Positions 1 through 8,065 of a stretch of 64,000 bases of DNA are shown here, piece after piece. The first letter of the stretch is position 1, and the number at the start of each line of letters is the position of its first letter. The notes beneath the pieces were generated by a model that did no database searches, was not told the DNA's origin, and was given only the letters and a program-made list of their open reading frames with translations. A program made the position numbers and the translations under genes. The stretch spans positions 2,210,001 to 2,274,000 of the forward strand of contig NZ_CP072334.1 in NCBI RefSeq assembly GCF_018127805.1. The letters run 5' to 3'. The DNA comes from Prevotella sp. oral taxon 475 (GTDB taxonomy: Bacteria; Bacteroidota; Bacteroidia; Bacteroidales; Bacteroidaceae).

Positions 1-256
1 CGATCACACAAACACGCTCTTTCAACCGGCTTATTCGGTGTGGAACCTGCGGGCGACCTATCGACTCAACGCGCATCTGAGCTTCTATGCCGAGTTGAAG
101 AATGTGGCGGATCGGCGATATGCCTCAAGCTATATCATCAGCGACGAGATTCATCATCCGCCCATGCCTTTCCCCAACTTCACGGCTCGGCAGATGACGT
201 TCTTTATTCCGGGTCAGCCGCGGTGTGTGTTCGGGGGATTGACGTGGAAGATATAA
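1..256 (+). CDS. TonB-dependent outer-membrane receptor, C-terminal end only
   Basis: The last 84 codons of a gene that begins before the window; the frame enters at base 2 and ends with TAA at 254-256. The alternating polar and aromatic residues and the turn LKNVADRRYASSY are typical of the last strands of a TonB-dependent beta-barrel, where 'N-x-x-D-x-x-Y' closes the barrel. The ending PGQPRCVFGGLTWKI again looks like a final membrane strand. The substrate cannot be judged from this part. The methyltransferase gene starts 46 bp downstream on the same strand and may be co-transcribed. Confidence 0.8.
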   Translation, partial: DHTNTLFQPAYSVWNLRATYRLNAHLSFYAELKNVADRRYASSYIISDEIHHPPMPFPNFTARQMTFFIPGQPRCVFGGLTWKI

Positions 257-302
257 GACAGGATGAACTCTTTTCACTCCTAAAATTAAAAAACTAACAA
301 CA

Positions 303-1106
303 ATGACCGAAAAGAAAATGAACATGGAGCAAGGCCACTGGGTGCTTGCCAAGTTAGGAAAACGCGTGTTGCGGCCGGGCGGACAAGAGCTCACGAACCG
401 GATGCTGGAGGCTATGAACATCACAGAGACCGACGATGTGGTGGAGTTTGCTCCGGGATTGGGCTACACGGCTCGACTCACCGTGGCGCGGAAGCCGCAT
501 TCGTACACCGCCGTCGAGCTGAACGAGGAAGCCGCCGAACGCGTTCGGAAGAACGTGAGCTATCCCGCGATGAAGCTCGTCGTGGCCAATGCCGCTCAAA
601 CGGGTCTGCCCGACGCCTGCGCCACGAAAGTATACGGCGAGGCGATGCTCACCATGCAGAGCGCACCGCAGAAGAATGCTATCATCAAAGAGGCGGCCCG
701 ACTGCTCCAACCGGGCGGACTCTATGGCATTCACGAGATCGGCATCTATCCAGACGAGGTCTCGTCGGAGGTGAAACGCGCCATCGAGAAAGATCTGGCC
801 ATGGGCATCAAGACCAATGTGCGCCCACTCACACTTCACGATTGGCAGCAAGTGCTGCAGGAGAACGGTTTCGAGGTGATGCAGGTGATCCAAAATCCGA
901 TGCACCTCTTGGAGTGGCGGCGCGTGGTGGCCGACGAAGGATGGGGCGGACTGCTGCGCATTCTCTGTCGACTGCTGCGTCATCCCTGGGCACGGCGGCG
1001 CGTATTGGAGATGCGTTCCATCTTTCGCAAGCACGAGCGTCACATCAACGCCATCTCGATCGTGGCGCGCAAACGGGGCGAGGGAGCCAAGAAGGAAGAA
1101 CGATGA
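303..1106 (+). CDS. Class I SAM-dependent methyltransferase
   Basis: A 267-residue soluble protein with a Rossmann-type methyltransferase core. The glycine-rich SAM site is VVEFAPGLGYTA (residues about 46-57), the acidic residue binding the ribose follows in VELNEEAAERV, and a late motif is AARLLQPGGLYGIHEIGI. The C-terminal quarter is basic (RLLRHPWARRR) and has no recognised domain. This resembles UbiE/MenG-type small-molecule methyltransferases, but no quinone pathway gene lies nearby, so the substrate is unknown. Its stop overlaps the ATG of the next lipoprotein gene (ATGA), so the two are translationally coupled. The position after a TonB receptor and before a run of lipoproteins suggests that it acts on the ligand of that uptake locus; this is inference. 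Confidence 0.8.
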   Translation: MTEKKMNMEQGHWVLAKLGKRVLRPGGQELTNRMLEAMNITETDDVVEFAPGLGYTARLTVARKPHSYTAVELNEEAAERVRKNVSYPAMKLVVANAAQTGLPDACATKVYGEAMLTMQSAPQKNAIIKEAARLLQPGGLYGIHEIGIYPDEVSSEVKRAIEKDLAMGIKTNVRPLTLHDWQQVLQENGFEVMQVIQNPMHLLEWRRVVADEGWGGLLRILCRLLRHPWARRRVLEMRSIFRKHERHINAISIVARKRGEGAKKEER

Positions 1107-1687
1107 GCCAACTGTTGCAGGCATGGCAGATGGTGATGATCACGGCGAGTCTGCTGCTGACGGTCTCGTGTGGCGAAGATCTGCGTTCGCCCGACTACGA
1201 TCGAGCCGATCAGCTTCTGCCCCGCCGCCGGGAATACACCGACTCCGACCTCCACACCCGTCCGTTGGCCGAGGAGATGGCTGGCGTGTTCGATTCGCGT
1301 CTGTCGATGATCTACTACGACGCCCAACGCACAACGCCGCAGCTCTACTTCACCGCCGGACAACAAGATGTGCTCCTGAGCGTGAACCGCAACGGCTCCA
1401 TTCATCTCCACATCGACCGATTCCACACCCAGTTCATGCCACTCCACCTCACCGTCGACATTGATGTGCTGCTCGAAGCCGCCGCCACCGACACCATTCG
1501 CCTATCCGGTCATGACGGAAAGGTGAGAACCGACGACGGCGGAAAGACCATCGGGCTGCCTCTTCCCGAAAGCGACGACGCCCAGCTCACGGGCTTCTAT
1601 CTCCGCTCCAGTAGGCAACTGCACGTCCTCGTCGATCTCATGCTCCCCATCCCCATGAAGATGCGGTGCGAAGGGAGTCGGCCATAG
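1103..1687 (+). CDS. Predicted lipoprotein, unknown function
   Basis: A 194-residue protein. The ATG at 1103 was chosen because it forms an ATGA overlap with the methyltransferase stop and gives a clean lipoprotein signal (LLLTVSC, cysteine near residue 24); a longer in-frame reading from 842 lies inside the methyltransferase gene and is not credible. After the cysteine comes GED, an acidic stretch as in surface-exposed Bacteroidota lipoproteins. The mature part is rich in short beta-strands. The segment SIHLHIDRFHTQFMPLHLTVDID resembles, by eye, RLRIHWEKFN...PFDMTVDLVLEL in the next gene, so the two may be diverged paralogues. No enzyme motif is visible. A ligand-binding or accessory role in the neighbouring TonB-dependent uptake locus is inferred from context only. 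Confidence 0.65.
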   Translation: MSQLLQAWQMVMITASLLLTVSCGEDLRSPDYDRADQLLPRRREYTDSDLHTRPLAEEMAGVFDSRLSMIYYDAQRTTPQLYFTAGQQDVLLSVNRNGSIHLHIDRFHTQFMPLHLTVDIDVLLEAAATDTIRLSGHDGKVRTDDGGKTIGLPLPESDDAQLTGFYLRSSRQLHVLVDLMLPIPMKMRCEGSRP

Positions 1688-1699
1688 GAATCGTTCAAC

Positions 1700-1860
1700 A
1701 CAGTAACCGTTTTTGATGAGAACGAAACAAAAACAGCAACACGGTCGTCGTTTTCGCCAGAACGGGCAAAAGACAAGCCTCCCCGTCCATCATTCTCGGC
1801 AGAATGGGAGACAGATGGGCCTTCTCTGTCACTGTTTTTGGTAGAGAAAGAGAAAAACAA
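1700..1860 (+). repeat. Degenerate tandem array, unit 40-42 bp, four copies
   Basis: Four diverged units can be aligned on an AGAAC/AGAAT/AGAGA anchor at 1719, 1759, 1801 and 1843 (steps 40, 42, 42). In each unit short arms flank the anchor: GTTTTT with AAAAAC (units 1 and 4), TTTT with AAAA (unit 2) and TCTC with GAGA (unit 3). The arm sequence differs but pairing is kept. A separate hairpin, TTTCCC-N6-GGGAAA, follows at 1863-1880. The array fills the gap between two lipoprotein genes. The alignment is by eye and the copies are weakly similar. Confidence 0.45.
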
Positions 1861-1934
1861 ACTTTCCCAACATCGGGAAATCCTAAAAATAACAACATCA
1901 ATTCAACCCGTATATCGGGATTATCAAAAAGAAA

Positions 1935-2519
1935 ATGAAAGCAATCACAACCCCCAAGGCATGGCTCGTAGCAATGCTGCTCGTGCTGTGCGCAGGCGCA
2001 TTCACCGCCTGTTCGAATGACGACAACCACACTTCCGCCGACGCCACCCAGCTCATGGGTCTCTACGACGTCACCATCACGCCCTCCATCGGTCAGCAAA
2101 AGATGGCCCAGGGCTCTCACACGCTCTACGCCGAACTCACCGTCGAGGGTCGGCATCGCCTGCGGATACACTGGGAAAAGTTCAATGCGCCGATGTTTGG
2201 AAAGGACGGTCAACTGAGCACCACGCAACGAATGCCCTTCGACATGACCGTAGACCTCGTTCTCGAACTGCAAAAGAACAACGACGGCGAGGTGACAATG
2301 CAATCGGTGAGCGGTCGATTCAAAGCCGAGCCTCATGCCGGCACGCCCGTAGACCCATCGAAACTGCCGGGCGGCATCGCCATTCCCAATCCGAAAGGTT
2401 TTGAAACCGATCGCGCCACTGCCACTGGACGCTACAAAGACGGGCGGCTCTGGCTCAGCGTTTCGCCTCAGATTCTGCCCATTACTATTATCGTAGAGGG
2501 CACAAAGAAACGGAATTAG
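1935..2519 (+). CDS. Predicted surface lipoprotein, unknown function
   Basis: A 194-residue protein with a signal peptide ending in the lipobox FTAC (cysteine near residue 26), followed by SNDDN, an acidic motif like the surface-export signal of Bacteroidota lipoproteins. The mature domain is mostly beta and contains RLRIHWEKFN and PFDMTVDLVLEL, which look related to the lipoprotein encoded at 1103. It is the same length as that protein, and a short calycin-like barrel is possible but unproved. The gene lies 247 bp after its neighbour, the gap being filled by a degenerate repeat array, so it may have its own promoter. Function unknown. Confidence 0.65.
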   Translation: MKAITTPKAWLVAMLLVLCAGAFTACSNDDNHTSADATQLMGLYDVTITPSIGQQKMAQGSHTLYAELTVEGRHRLRIHWEKFNAPMFGKDGQLSTTQRMPFDMTVDLVLELQKNNDGEVTMQSVSGRFKAEPHAGTPVDPSKLPGGIAIPNPKGFETDRATATGRYKDGRLWLSVSPQILPITIIVEGTKKRN

Positions 2520-2590
2520 TACGCCTCGGACCCGTCGGACGGAAACAAGCCTGAAAGCCTTTGCACGACGACGACTTGCCCACGGCGATG

Positions 2591-2674
2591 CAAAAGCTAA
2601 GCTTTCGCACCCCGATCTCTTAGCTTTCGCAAGTCAAAAGCTCAACTTTTGCAAGTCGTTTTCTTAGCTTTTGC
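2591..2674. repeat. 22-bp AAAAGCTAAG-type repeat cluster, copy 1
   Basis: Four units spaced about 22 bp apart carry AAAAGCTAAG or its complement (CAAAAGCTAAGCTTTCGC, CTTAGCTTTCGC, a variant AAAAGCTCAACTTTTGC, and CTTAGCTTTTGC). The cluster lies just before the lipoprotein gene that starts at 2742. An apparent in-frame extension of that gene to 2649 begins inside the repeat and is not used. Confidence 0.8.
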
Positions 2675-2741
2675 GCAGCCTTCGCTCGACGCGCTGAAAA
2701 TCAACGATCCATTCATCAAAATAATCCTTTTTAAAAACAAC

Positions 2742-3791
2742 ATGCAAACCCTACACAACCCTCCCCTCGGCCATCGCCATTGGCCGCTTGCTTTGCTGCT
2801 GGGCCTGTTGCTCTTAGGCTGGAGCGGCTGCACCACCACCGAGCTCGACGAGAACGAACGGGCCTTGGTGGCCAAACAACAGCTCACCGAGAAGTTCGAT
2901 CAACTCTTTGAACAGGCTTTCACCGACCCCGAGAATGCCGACAAAGCTTTCCAAGAACTCACCTTCAACGATCTTATCTCGGGCGACAAAAATCTGCTGG
3001 CCGACCAAGAAGTGCGCGTCTTCCAAACCTTCGTCAGCGTGGCCGTGAGACTCAATCGCGACCTGCGCACCTTGAAAGAGAAGATGGCCCGCGGCACGCT
3101 CTTCGACAGCTACATCGCTCGCAACGAAGTGATGATGGCGGCGCGCAGCACTCTTTACGAACTACCCTACCGTGTGCGTAGCGGTAAGAAATATGAACGC
3201 GTGCGGCAACTCGTGGCCGAGATGGACGCACAAAGCCGGAAAATCATCGACGACAGACGCGCAGCTCTGCCTCCTGCTCCTGCCGAACTCACGGGCACGG
3301 AGTGGTTCTGGCGGCTCCCTCTCACGCAGGATCTGGAGCTGACTATGCCCGACCTGCTCGCAGGAGCTTACAAAGGACTGAAGGATGTGCAGTTCGACTT
3401 CATCCTCCAACCCGACTATACGATGAACACCAAGCGGTTCTTCCTGCTGCCGTCTCAATCGGATGGACTGGAGGTATACGACGCAGGCGGCGACTGGAGT
3501 CCTGAAAAGGCCGAAGAACCGACCCTGCGCTATGCCGTGTACGACGGGAAAATCTTCTTCCGCATTCCCCTCAAAAACAACGCAGATATGGTGACCGGAA
3601 AGGGCGGAGTGGAACGGGAATGGTACTATGAGTTCAGCTATCGCAAAGTGGGCAACAAGCTTATCCTGTCGCAACCGCGCATCGGCAACTTCATTGTGAT
3701 GATACAAGTCGTTACCAACAGCGACACCGAGAACTTCAGAAACAATTATCCCGTACAGTTCCAAGAAATCACCCTAACACCCAAACCATGA
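2742..3791 (+). CDS. Predicted lipoprotein, unknown function
   Basis: A 349-residue protein starting at 2742; the signal peptide has a run of leucines and the lipobox LLGWSGC (cysteine near residue 30). The first 170 mature residues are charged and probably helical (EKFDQLFEQAFTDPENADKAF). The second half, from about residue 190, is beta-rich with many aromatic residues (TEWFWRLPL, YEFSYRKVGNKLIL). The stop overlaps the ATG of the next lipoprotein gene (ATGA), and the receptor gene follows 7 bp after that one, so the three are very probably one transcript. No enzymatic motif is visible. It may be a surface accessory protein of the receptor at 4392; this is inference from gene order. Confidence 0.65.
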   Translation: MQTLHNPPLGHRHWPLALLLGLLLLGWSGCTTTELDENERALVAKQQLTEKFDQLFEQAFTDPENADKAFQELTFNDLISGDKNLLADQEVRVFQTFVSVAVRLNRDLRTLKEKMARGTLFDSYIARNEVMMAARSTLYELPYRVRSGKKYERVRQLVAEMDAQSRKIIDDRRAALPPAPAELTGTEWFWRLPLTQDLELTMPDLLAGAYKGLKDVQFDFILQPDYTMNTKRFFLLPSQSDGLEVYDAGGDWSPEKAEEPTLRYAVYDGKIFFRIPLKNNADMVTGKGGVEREWYYEFSYRKVGNKLILSQPRIGNFIVMIQVVTNSDTENFRNNYPVQFQEITLTPKP

Positions 3792-4384
3792 GACTTTCAC
3801 ACCTATCGGCTCGCATCGCGCCTGCTATGTTCGTAGCCCTGCTGCTGGCATCGTGCATCGGACGCGAGTTCGACGACAACGATCTCTATCGCCATGCACA
3901 GGCCACAGAGATGGCGGCAGACAACGGCAGACTGCTCTCCAAAATCTTTATCCTCGACGAGAGCAAGGCCTATGTGTGGTTCGACGTGAACAACGAGGTG
4001 GCCAACTTCTCCAAACCCGAACTCGTTCTGCCCTTGGAGGAGAACAGCGTGCGCAGCACTCGCCGCATCCCTCTGCGCGGTCTTCTCTACGAATACCGAG
4101 CTGAGACGGGCGAACTCACCTTCAAGCGCATTCCTGCCAGATTCGTTCAGATGGGCAGCGAGACGCTCTCTATCACCTTTTTTCTCCATCAAACCGAGGG
4201 AACGGGGGCTCTTCTGCCCGGCGGCAAAACGCTGCCCGGAACGAAGAAGGCCTTCAAGTTGGAACTCAAACGCGCCGTCATCGATGGCGACGGGCAGGCC
4301 TTGGAGATAGGTCGGAAGGTGTATCGCGGCGGTCGTTCGTACAAATTGCTGCCCTTTACGGCTCAACTCACCCTGATTAACTGA
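3788..4384 (+). CDS. Predicted lipoprotein, unknown function
   Basis: A 198-residue lipoprotein; the signal peptide ends in VALLLASC (cysteine near residue 23) and is followed by IGREFDDND. The mature part is beta-rich, with a central glycine/proline loop (GALLPGGKTLPG). Its start overlaps the stop of the preceding lipoprotein gene, and its stop is 7 bp before the TonB-dependent receptor gene. This tight linkage suggests a function with the receptor, for example as an extracellular ligand-binding partner. No family was recognised and no HmuY-like motif was seen. Confidence 0.65.
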   Translation: MRLSHLSARIAPAMFVALLLASCIGREFDDNDLYRHAQATEMAADNGRLLSKIFILDESKAYVWFDVNNEVANFSKPELVLPLEENSVRSTRRIPLRGLLYEYRAETGELTFKRIPARFVQMGSETLSITFFLHQTEGTGALLPGGKTLPGTKKAFKLELKRAVIDGDGQALEIGRKVYRGGRSYKLLPFTAQLTLIN

Positions 4385-4391
4385 TACTGCG

Positions 4392-6830
4392 ATGAAGAAT
4401 CTATCCTTCATACTATGGTTAGCCCTCTGGGTGGACCCGACGAAAGTTCTCGCACAGACTTCTGTTGCAGATACCACTCGCACGCATAAGATAAAAGAGG
4501 TGGTGGTGAAGGCCGACCGCCGACAAAAGAAAATCGGAGCCATCGTGCAGTCGGCCGAGCAACTACGTGTAGAAATGCCTGCCGATATGAACGATCTCGT
4601 GCGCTATATGCCCTCGGTGGGCGTGTCGATTTCGGGTTCACGCGGCGGCATGCGCGGTTTCGCTATCCGAGGGGTCGAGGCCAATCGGGTGGCTGTCAGC
4701 ATCGACGGAATCCTGCAACCCGAGATTCAAGACAATGTAGTGTTCAGCTCGTATGGCCTTTCCAACGCCTCACGAATCGACTTCGACCCTTACTTTGCCT
4801 CGTCGGTAGAGATACAACGAGGGGCCAACTCGTTTGTATCGGGTACGGGTGCACTGGGCGGAACAGTAAACTATACCACCAAAGAGGCCCGCGACCTCAT
4901 CGGCGAAGGTCGGCATTGGGGTGCGTTCGGGCATGTGGGTTATAACGGAAAAGAAAATCTGCGTACCTATCTCCTGGGTGGAGCCGTGCGCTGGAAAGGC
5001 CTCGAGGCTCTCTTGATGGGAGCTCGGCGCGATGGAAATCAGCTTCGCAACTTCGGCTACGGCAAGCTCACACGCAATGTCACCTCTACACAGGTAGACC
5101 CGATGACCTTCCATCAGCTGGCCTGGCTGGGCAAACTGACTTATCAACCCAATGACCGCCACCGGCTGGACTTCACGTTCTATGCGATGAACAGGAAGAC
5201 TGATGCCGAGATTTGGACGCTCGAACCCATCGATGCTTTCACAGCCGACGGCAAGCCTTACTACTATTCGCACGACCAATCGCTATGTCGGTCTTACTCG
5301 TTTTCTTATCGATGGTTGCCCGCAAAGGGGATTGTTCGTAAGTTGACGGCGAAGTTGCATCATCAGGAATCTTTCCTCGATGCCAGCACCTGGACGGAGT
5401 ATTACCGTCCCAACTTCGACCTTGTGAACAGCGACATGACACTGCTCTACGAGGGAAAACGCGACAAATATCGCGGACAAGACACACACGACGGTTTCGC
5501 TCGGTTGAGTCTGGACAGTCGGGTGTTCGACCTCGGCCTCGCCGGTCGGCATCTCTTCAACTTCACAGCCCTCTCCATGCTGCGCAAAAACACCACACGC
5601 AACGTGGATGTAGAGAATCCTGTGGCGGCAGATCCTATCTATGGTTACACCGTTCGTATGGGCAGAGTGTATCACCTGGGCGAGGCGATGGGCACTTTTG
5701 CACAAGCCTACTCGTTCCTGAACCCCATTCGCCGACTCAACATCGGAGCGGCTGTGATGGACGATATCAGCTTCGGACGCAAACTAACGGTGAAACTCGG
5801 AGCACGATACGACTTCTTCCGCACCACAGACGATGCCGGAGATAACGCTCGAAGCCGCGGATACATCGACTATCTGCTGCAAAACGTGCAGGGGGCAGCT
5901 ATGGATTTCTCGCCCATCCGCAACACCGAACGGGGCGTTTCGTTCCTGGCCATCGCCTCGTATGCCCACAGCGAGTGGCTCAACGCATCGTATAAGTTCT
6001 CTACCGGCTTCCGCGTGCCCAACACGGAGGAGAAGTTTTTCCAGTATTATAGCACGTGGCCATCGTTCGTCGTACTGGCCAACAGAGACCTGAAGCCCGA
6101 GAAATCCTACAACCACGAACTGGAACTGACGGGCCGAGGCAGCGGTCTGGGCTATATGCTGAGCCTATATTACAACCAATATTCCGACTTTATTGAGCTG
6201 AAACAAGGGGTGCTCACCGTGAACGAACCGCTGATGCAGCACCCGAAGCGGCTGGCTTATGTGAAGAATGTCAACCGCGAGTCGGCTCATCTCAAAGGCT
6301 TCGATGCTGCGGTGCAGGTATATCCGAGCGAATGGATAGACGGATTGCGCGGACTAATGGTGTCTTCCGCCTTCAGTTATGCCGATGGCAAATCGTCGTC
6401 GGGCATGAGTATGCTGGGCATTCAGCCTCTCACGGGCAACGTCGGACTGGAATATACGGGGAAGAACGCTCGCTGGCAGGTGAATGCGAAGATGAATCTC
6501 TACTTTGCCAAGCCCGTGGCGCAAACTACGTTCTGGGACCGAGACGCATCGGGAAGAGACCTCATTCGTCGCTATCCGGCCTCGTTGATGGAGAATGCTT
6601 ACATCTTCGACCTCTTCGGTTACTATAAGTTCGGTCGGCACATCACACTGCGTGCCGGGGTGTACAACCTTTTCAACACACGCTATCACCGGTGGGACGA
6701 CCTGCGACAACTCACCAATCCGGCTCTGCTCTCCAACATCAACCTCTTCTTTCAAGACGGACGTAAATCGCTAAGTCGCTTTACTCGCCCCAAGCGATAT
6801 GCTTCGGTGGCACTCGAAATAAAAATTTAA
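4392..6830 (+). CDS. TonB-dependent receptor, haem/haemoglobin receptor type
   Basis: An 812-residue outer-membrane transporter. A signal peptide (cleavage after VLA) is followed by a TonB-box-like IKEVVVKA (about residues 34-41). The plug contains RGVEANRVAVSIDGILQPE, close to the plug motif of the haemoglobin/transferrin/lactoferrin receptor family, and no carboxypeptidase-like domain precedes it, so it is not a SusC protein. In the barrel, FRVP and NRDLKPE match the FRAP/YRAP and NPDL motifs of haem receptors such as HmuR. The conserved histidine normally found between these motifs is absent: the interval has only tyrosine, phenylalanine, tryptophan and polar residues. The gene sits inside a run of seven lipoprotein genes. 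The family is fairly sure; haem as the substrate is uncertain. Confidence 0.8.
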   Translation: MKNLSFILWLALWVDPTKVLAQTSVADTTRTHKIKEVVVKADRRQKKIGAIVQSAEQLRVEMPADMNDLVRYMPSVGVSISGSRGGMRGFAIRGVEANRVAVSIDGILQPEIQDNVVFSSYGLSNASRIDFDPYFASSVEIQRGANSFVSGTGALGGTVNYTTKEARDLIGEGRHWGAFGHVGYNGKENLRTYLLGGAVRWKGLEALLMGARRDGNQLRNFGYGKLTRNVTSTQVDPMTFHQLAWLGKLTYQPNDRHRLDFTFYAMNRKTDAEIWTLEPIDAFTADGKPYYYSHDQSLCRSYSFSYRWLPAKGIVRKLTAKLHHQESFLDASTWTEYYRPNFDLVNSDMTLLYEGKRDKYRGQDTHDGFARLSLDSRVFDLGLAGRHLFNFTALSMLRKNTTRNVDVENPVAADPIYGYTVRMGRVYHLGEAMGTFAQAYSFLNPIRRLNIGAAVMDDISFGRKLTVKLGARYDFFRTTDDAGDNARSRGYIDYLLQNVQGAAMDFSPIRNTERGVSFLAIASYAHSEWLNASYKFSTGFRVPNTEEKFFQYYSTWPSFVVLANRDLKPEKSYNHELELTGRGSGLGYMLSLYYNQYSDFIELKQGVLTVNEPLMQHPKRLAYVKNVNRESAHLKGFDAAVQVYPSEWIDGLRGLMVSSAFSYADGKSSSGMSMLGIQPLTGNVGLEYTGKNARWQVNAKMNLYFAKPVAQTTFWDRDASGRDLIRRYPASLMENAYIFDLFGYYKFGRHITLRAGVYNLFNTRYHRWDDLRQLTNPALLSNINLFFQDGRKSLSRFTRPKRYASVALEIKI

Positions 6831-6846
6831 ACCTACTCCAAACGAT

Positions 6847-8043
6847 ATGAAGAAAATATATTCTTTAGTCATCCTTGTAGCAACCTTGTTGCTCTCGGGC
6901 TGCGATCAGCGCAACACCATCGACGTGTCGGACATCAACAGCGTGCCCGACCTGAGCAATCCTGTCGTGCAGAAGCTTACCAACACGATGTGGTATAAGT
7001 CTGCCAACATCAATTACAACAATTTCATTTGGAACACCGTACGCTTCCAGGCCAAGACTTCTGCCGCCATGGAGGGCATTCTCTACACTACGGCCTGGGT
7101 GGGAATGGAACTTCGCCGCGACGGAACATCGACGCTGCTCTTTAAACCGCCTTTCAACAAATACAGCTATGTGACTTGTCAGGGGCGATGGGCGGTGTCT
7201 ACGACCGACGAGAACACCGTTGTCTTAGACAGCAAAACGCCCGTTGGCTACGTCAATATGAAAATTAAAGTGCGCGACATTCAGGCCAAAGACAATGTCA
7301 GCACCGTGGCAACGTATGTCGATTTGGGCGACAAGATGATGGTGGTAGACTTTATGAACTCATCGTCTTACTACGACGACGATACCAATGGCGAACTGCC
7401 CGACTTCAAGAACGTCGTTTCTTCCTGGTTCGAAACCATGCCCGTGAGCACCGCCCAACTGTCTGCCGACGAGTTTTCCAACACCGCTTGGTCGATGTCG
7501 AGCTATAAAGACGAGATCAAAGACTTGCTGGAAAATCCCGCACAATGCGCCATCCGCACGACTTATGTGAACGACTTGCTGACCAAAACCCCGGCTCTGC
7601 TCTTCGGAGCGCAGTTCGCATTCGGCGCAGACGGCACGGCCTACATCGATGTTCCCTCGTATATCAAAGCCTCGGCTTTCTTTTCTTTCCAAGAGCAATT
7701 GGGCGAACAGCAAATCGTGGCACGAGGCAAATGGCGCATCTACGGCAATAAAATCATTGTCGAAACCAACGAACTGCCTGCCATCAGCATGGCCGAGGCG
7801 ATGTTCAGTCTGAAAATCCAAAATCCACAAACCGAGTTCCTGCCCATCAAACAGGAGGGGCAGGGCGTCAAGGTGTGGAAAAATTACTTCTATGTCATCG
7901 AGGTTATCAAACGCACCGCCAAGGGAATGTGGGTACGAATCAGTTCCGAGCAGGAAACCCACTACCTCTTCTTGCTCAAACAGGACATGCCCGACGAGAC
8001 CAAGACCTGGGGCGTAAGAGAAGCCGTTAAAAAACTGAACTAA
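6847..8043 (+). CDS. Predicted lipoprotein with two lipocalin-like repeats
   Basis: A 398-residue lipoprotein; the signal peptide ends in LLLSGC (residue 19). The mature protein seems to contain two related beta domains. One ends in GRWAVSTTDENTVVLD (residues about 117-132) and the other in GKWRIYGNKIIVETNE (about residues 297-312); each comes after a strand with 'DGT' (RRDGTSTLLF, GADGTAYIDV). This pattern of 'G-x-W-x-(7-9)-(I/V)' is common in lipocalin-like lipoproteins of Bacteroidota. The gene starts 16 bp after the receptor gene and so is probably in its operon. Function unknown; binding of ligand or partner at the cell surface is inferred. Confidence 0.65.
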   Translation: MKKIYSLVILVATLLLSGCDQRNTIDVSDINSVPDLSNPVVQKLTNTMWYKSANINYNNFIWNTVRFQAKTSAAMEGILYTTAWVGMELRRDGTSTLLFKPPFNKYSYVTCQGRWAVSTTDENTVVLDSKTPVGYVNMKIKVRDIQAKDNVSTVATYVDLGDKMMVVDFMNSSSYYDDDTNGELPDFKNVVSSWFETMPVSTAQLSADEFSNTAWSMSSYKDEIKDLLENPAQCAIRTTYVNDLLTKTPALLFGAQFAFGADGTAYIDVPSYIKASAFFSFQEQLGEQQIVARGKWRIYGNKIIVETNELPAISMAEAMFSLKIQNPQTEFLPIKQEGQGVKVWKNYFYVIEVIKRTAKGMWVRISSEQETHYLFLLKQDMPDETKTWGVREAVKKLN

Positions 8044-8065
8044 CTTTTTTAAGCTGAAGATAAAG

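Noticed and set aside
2649..2741. Upstream extension of the lipoprotein gene at 2742
   Set aside because: The added codons are inside the 22-bp repeat cluster, and the lipoprotein signal begins at 2742.
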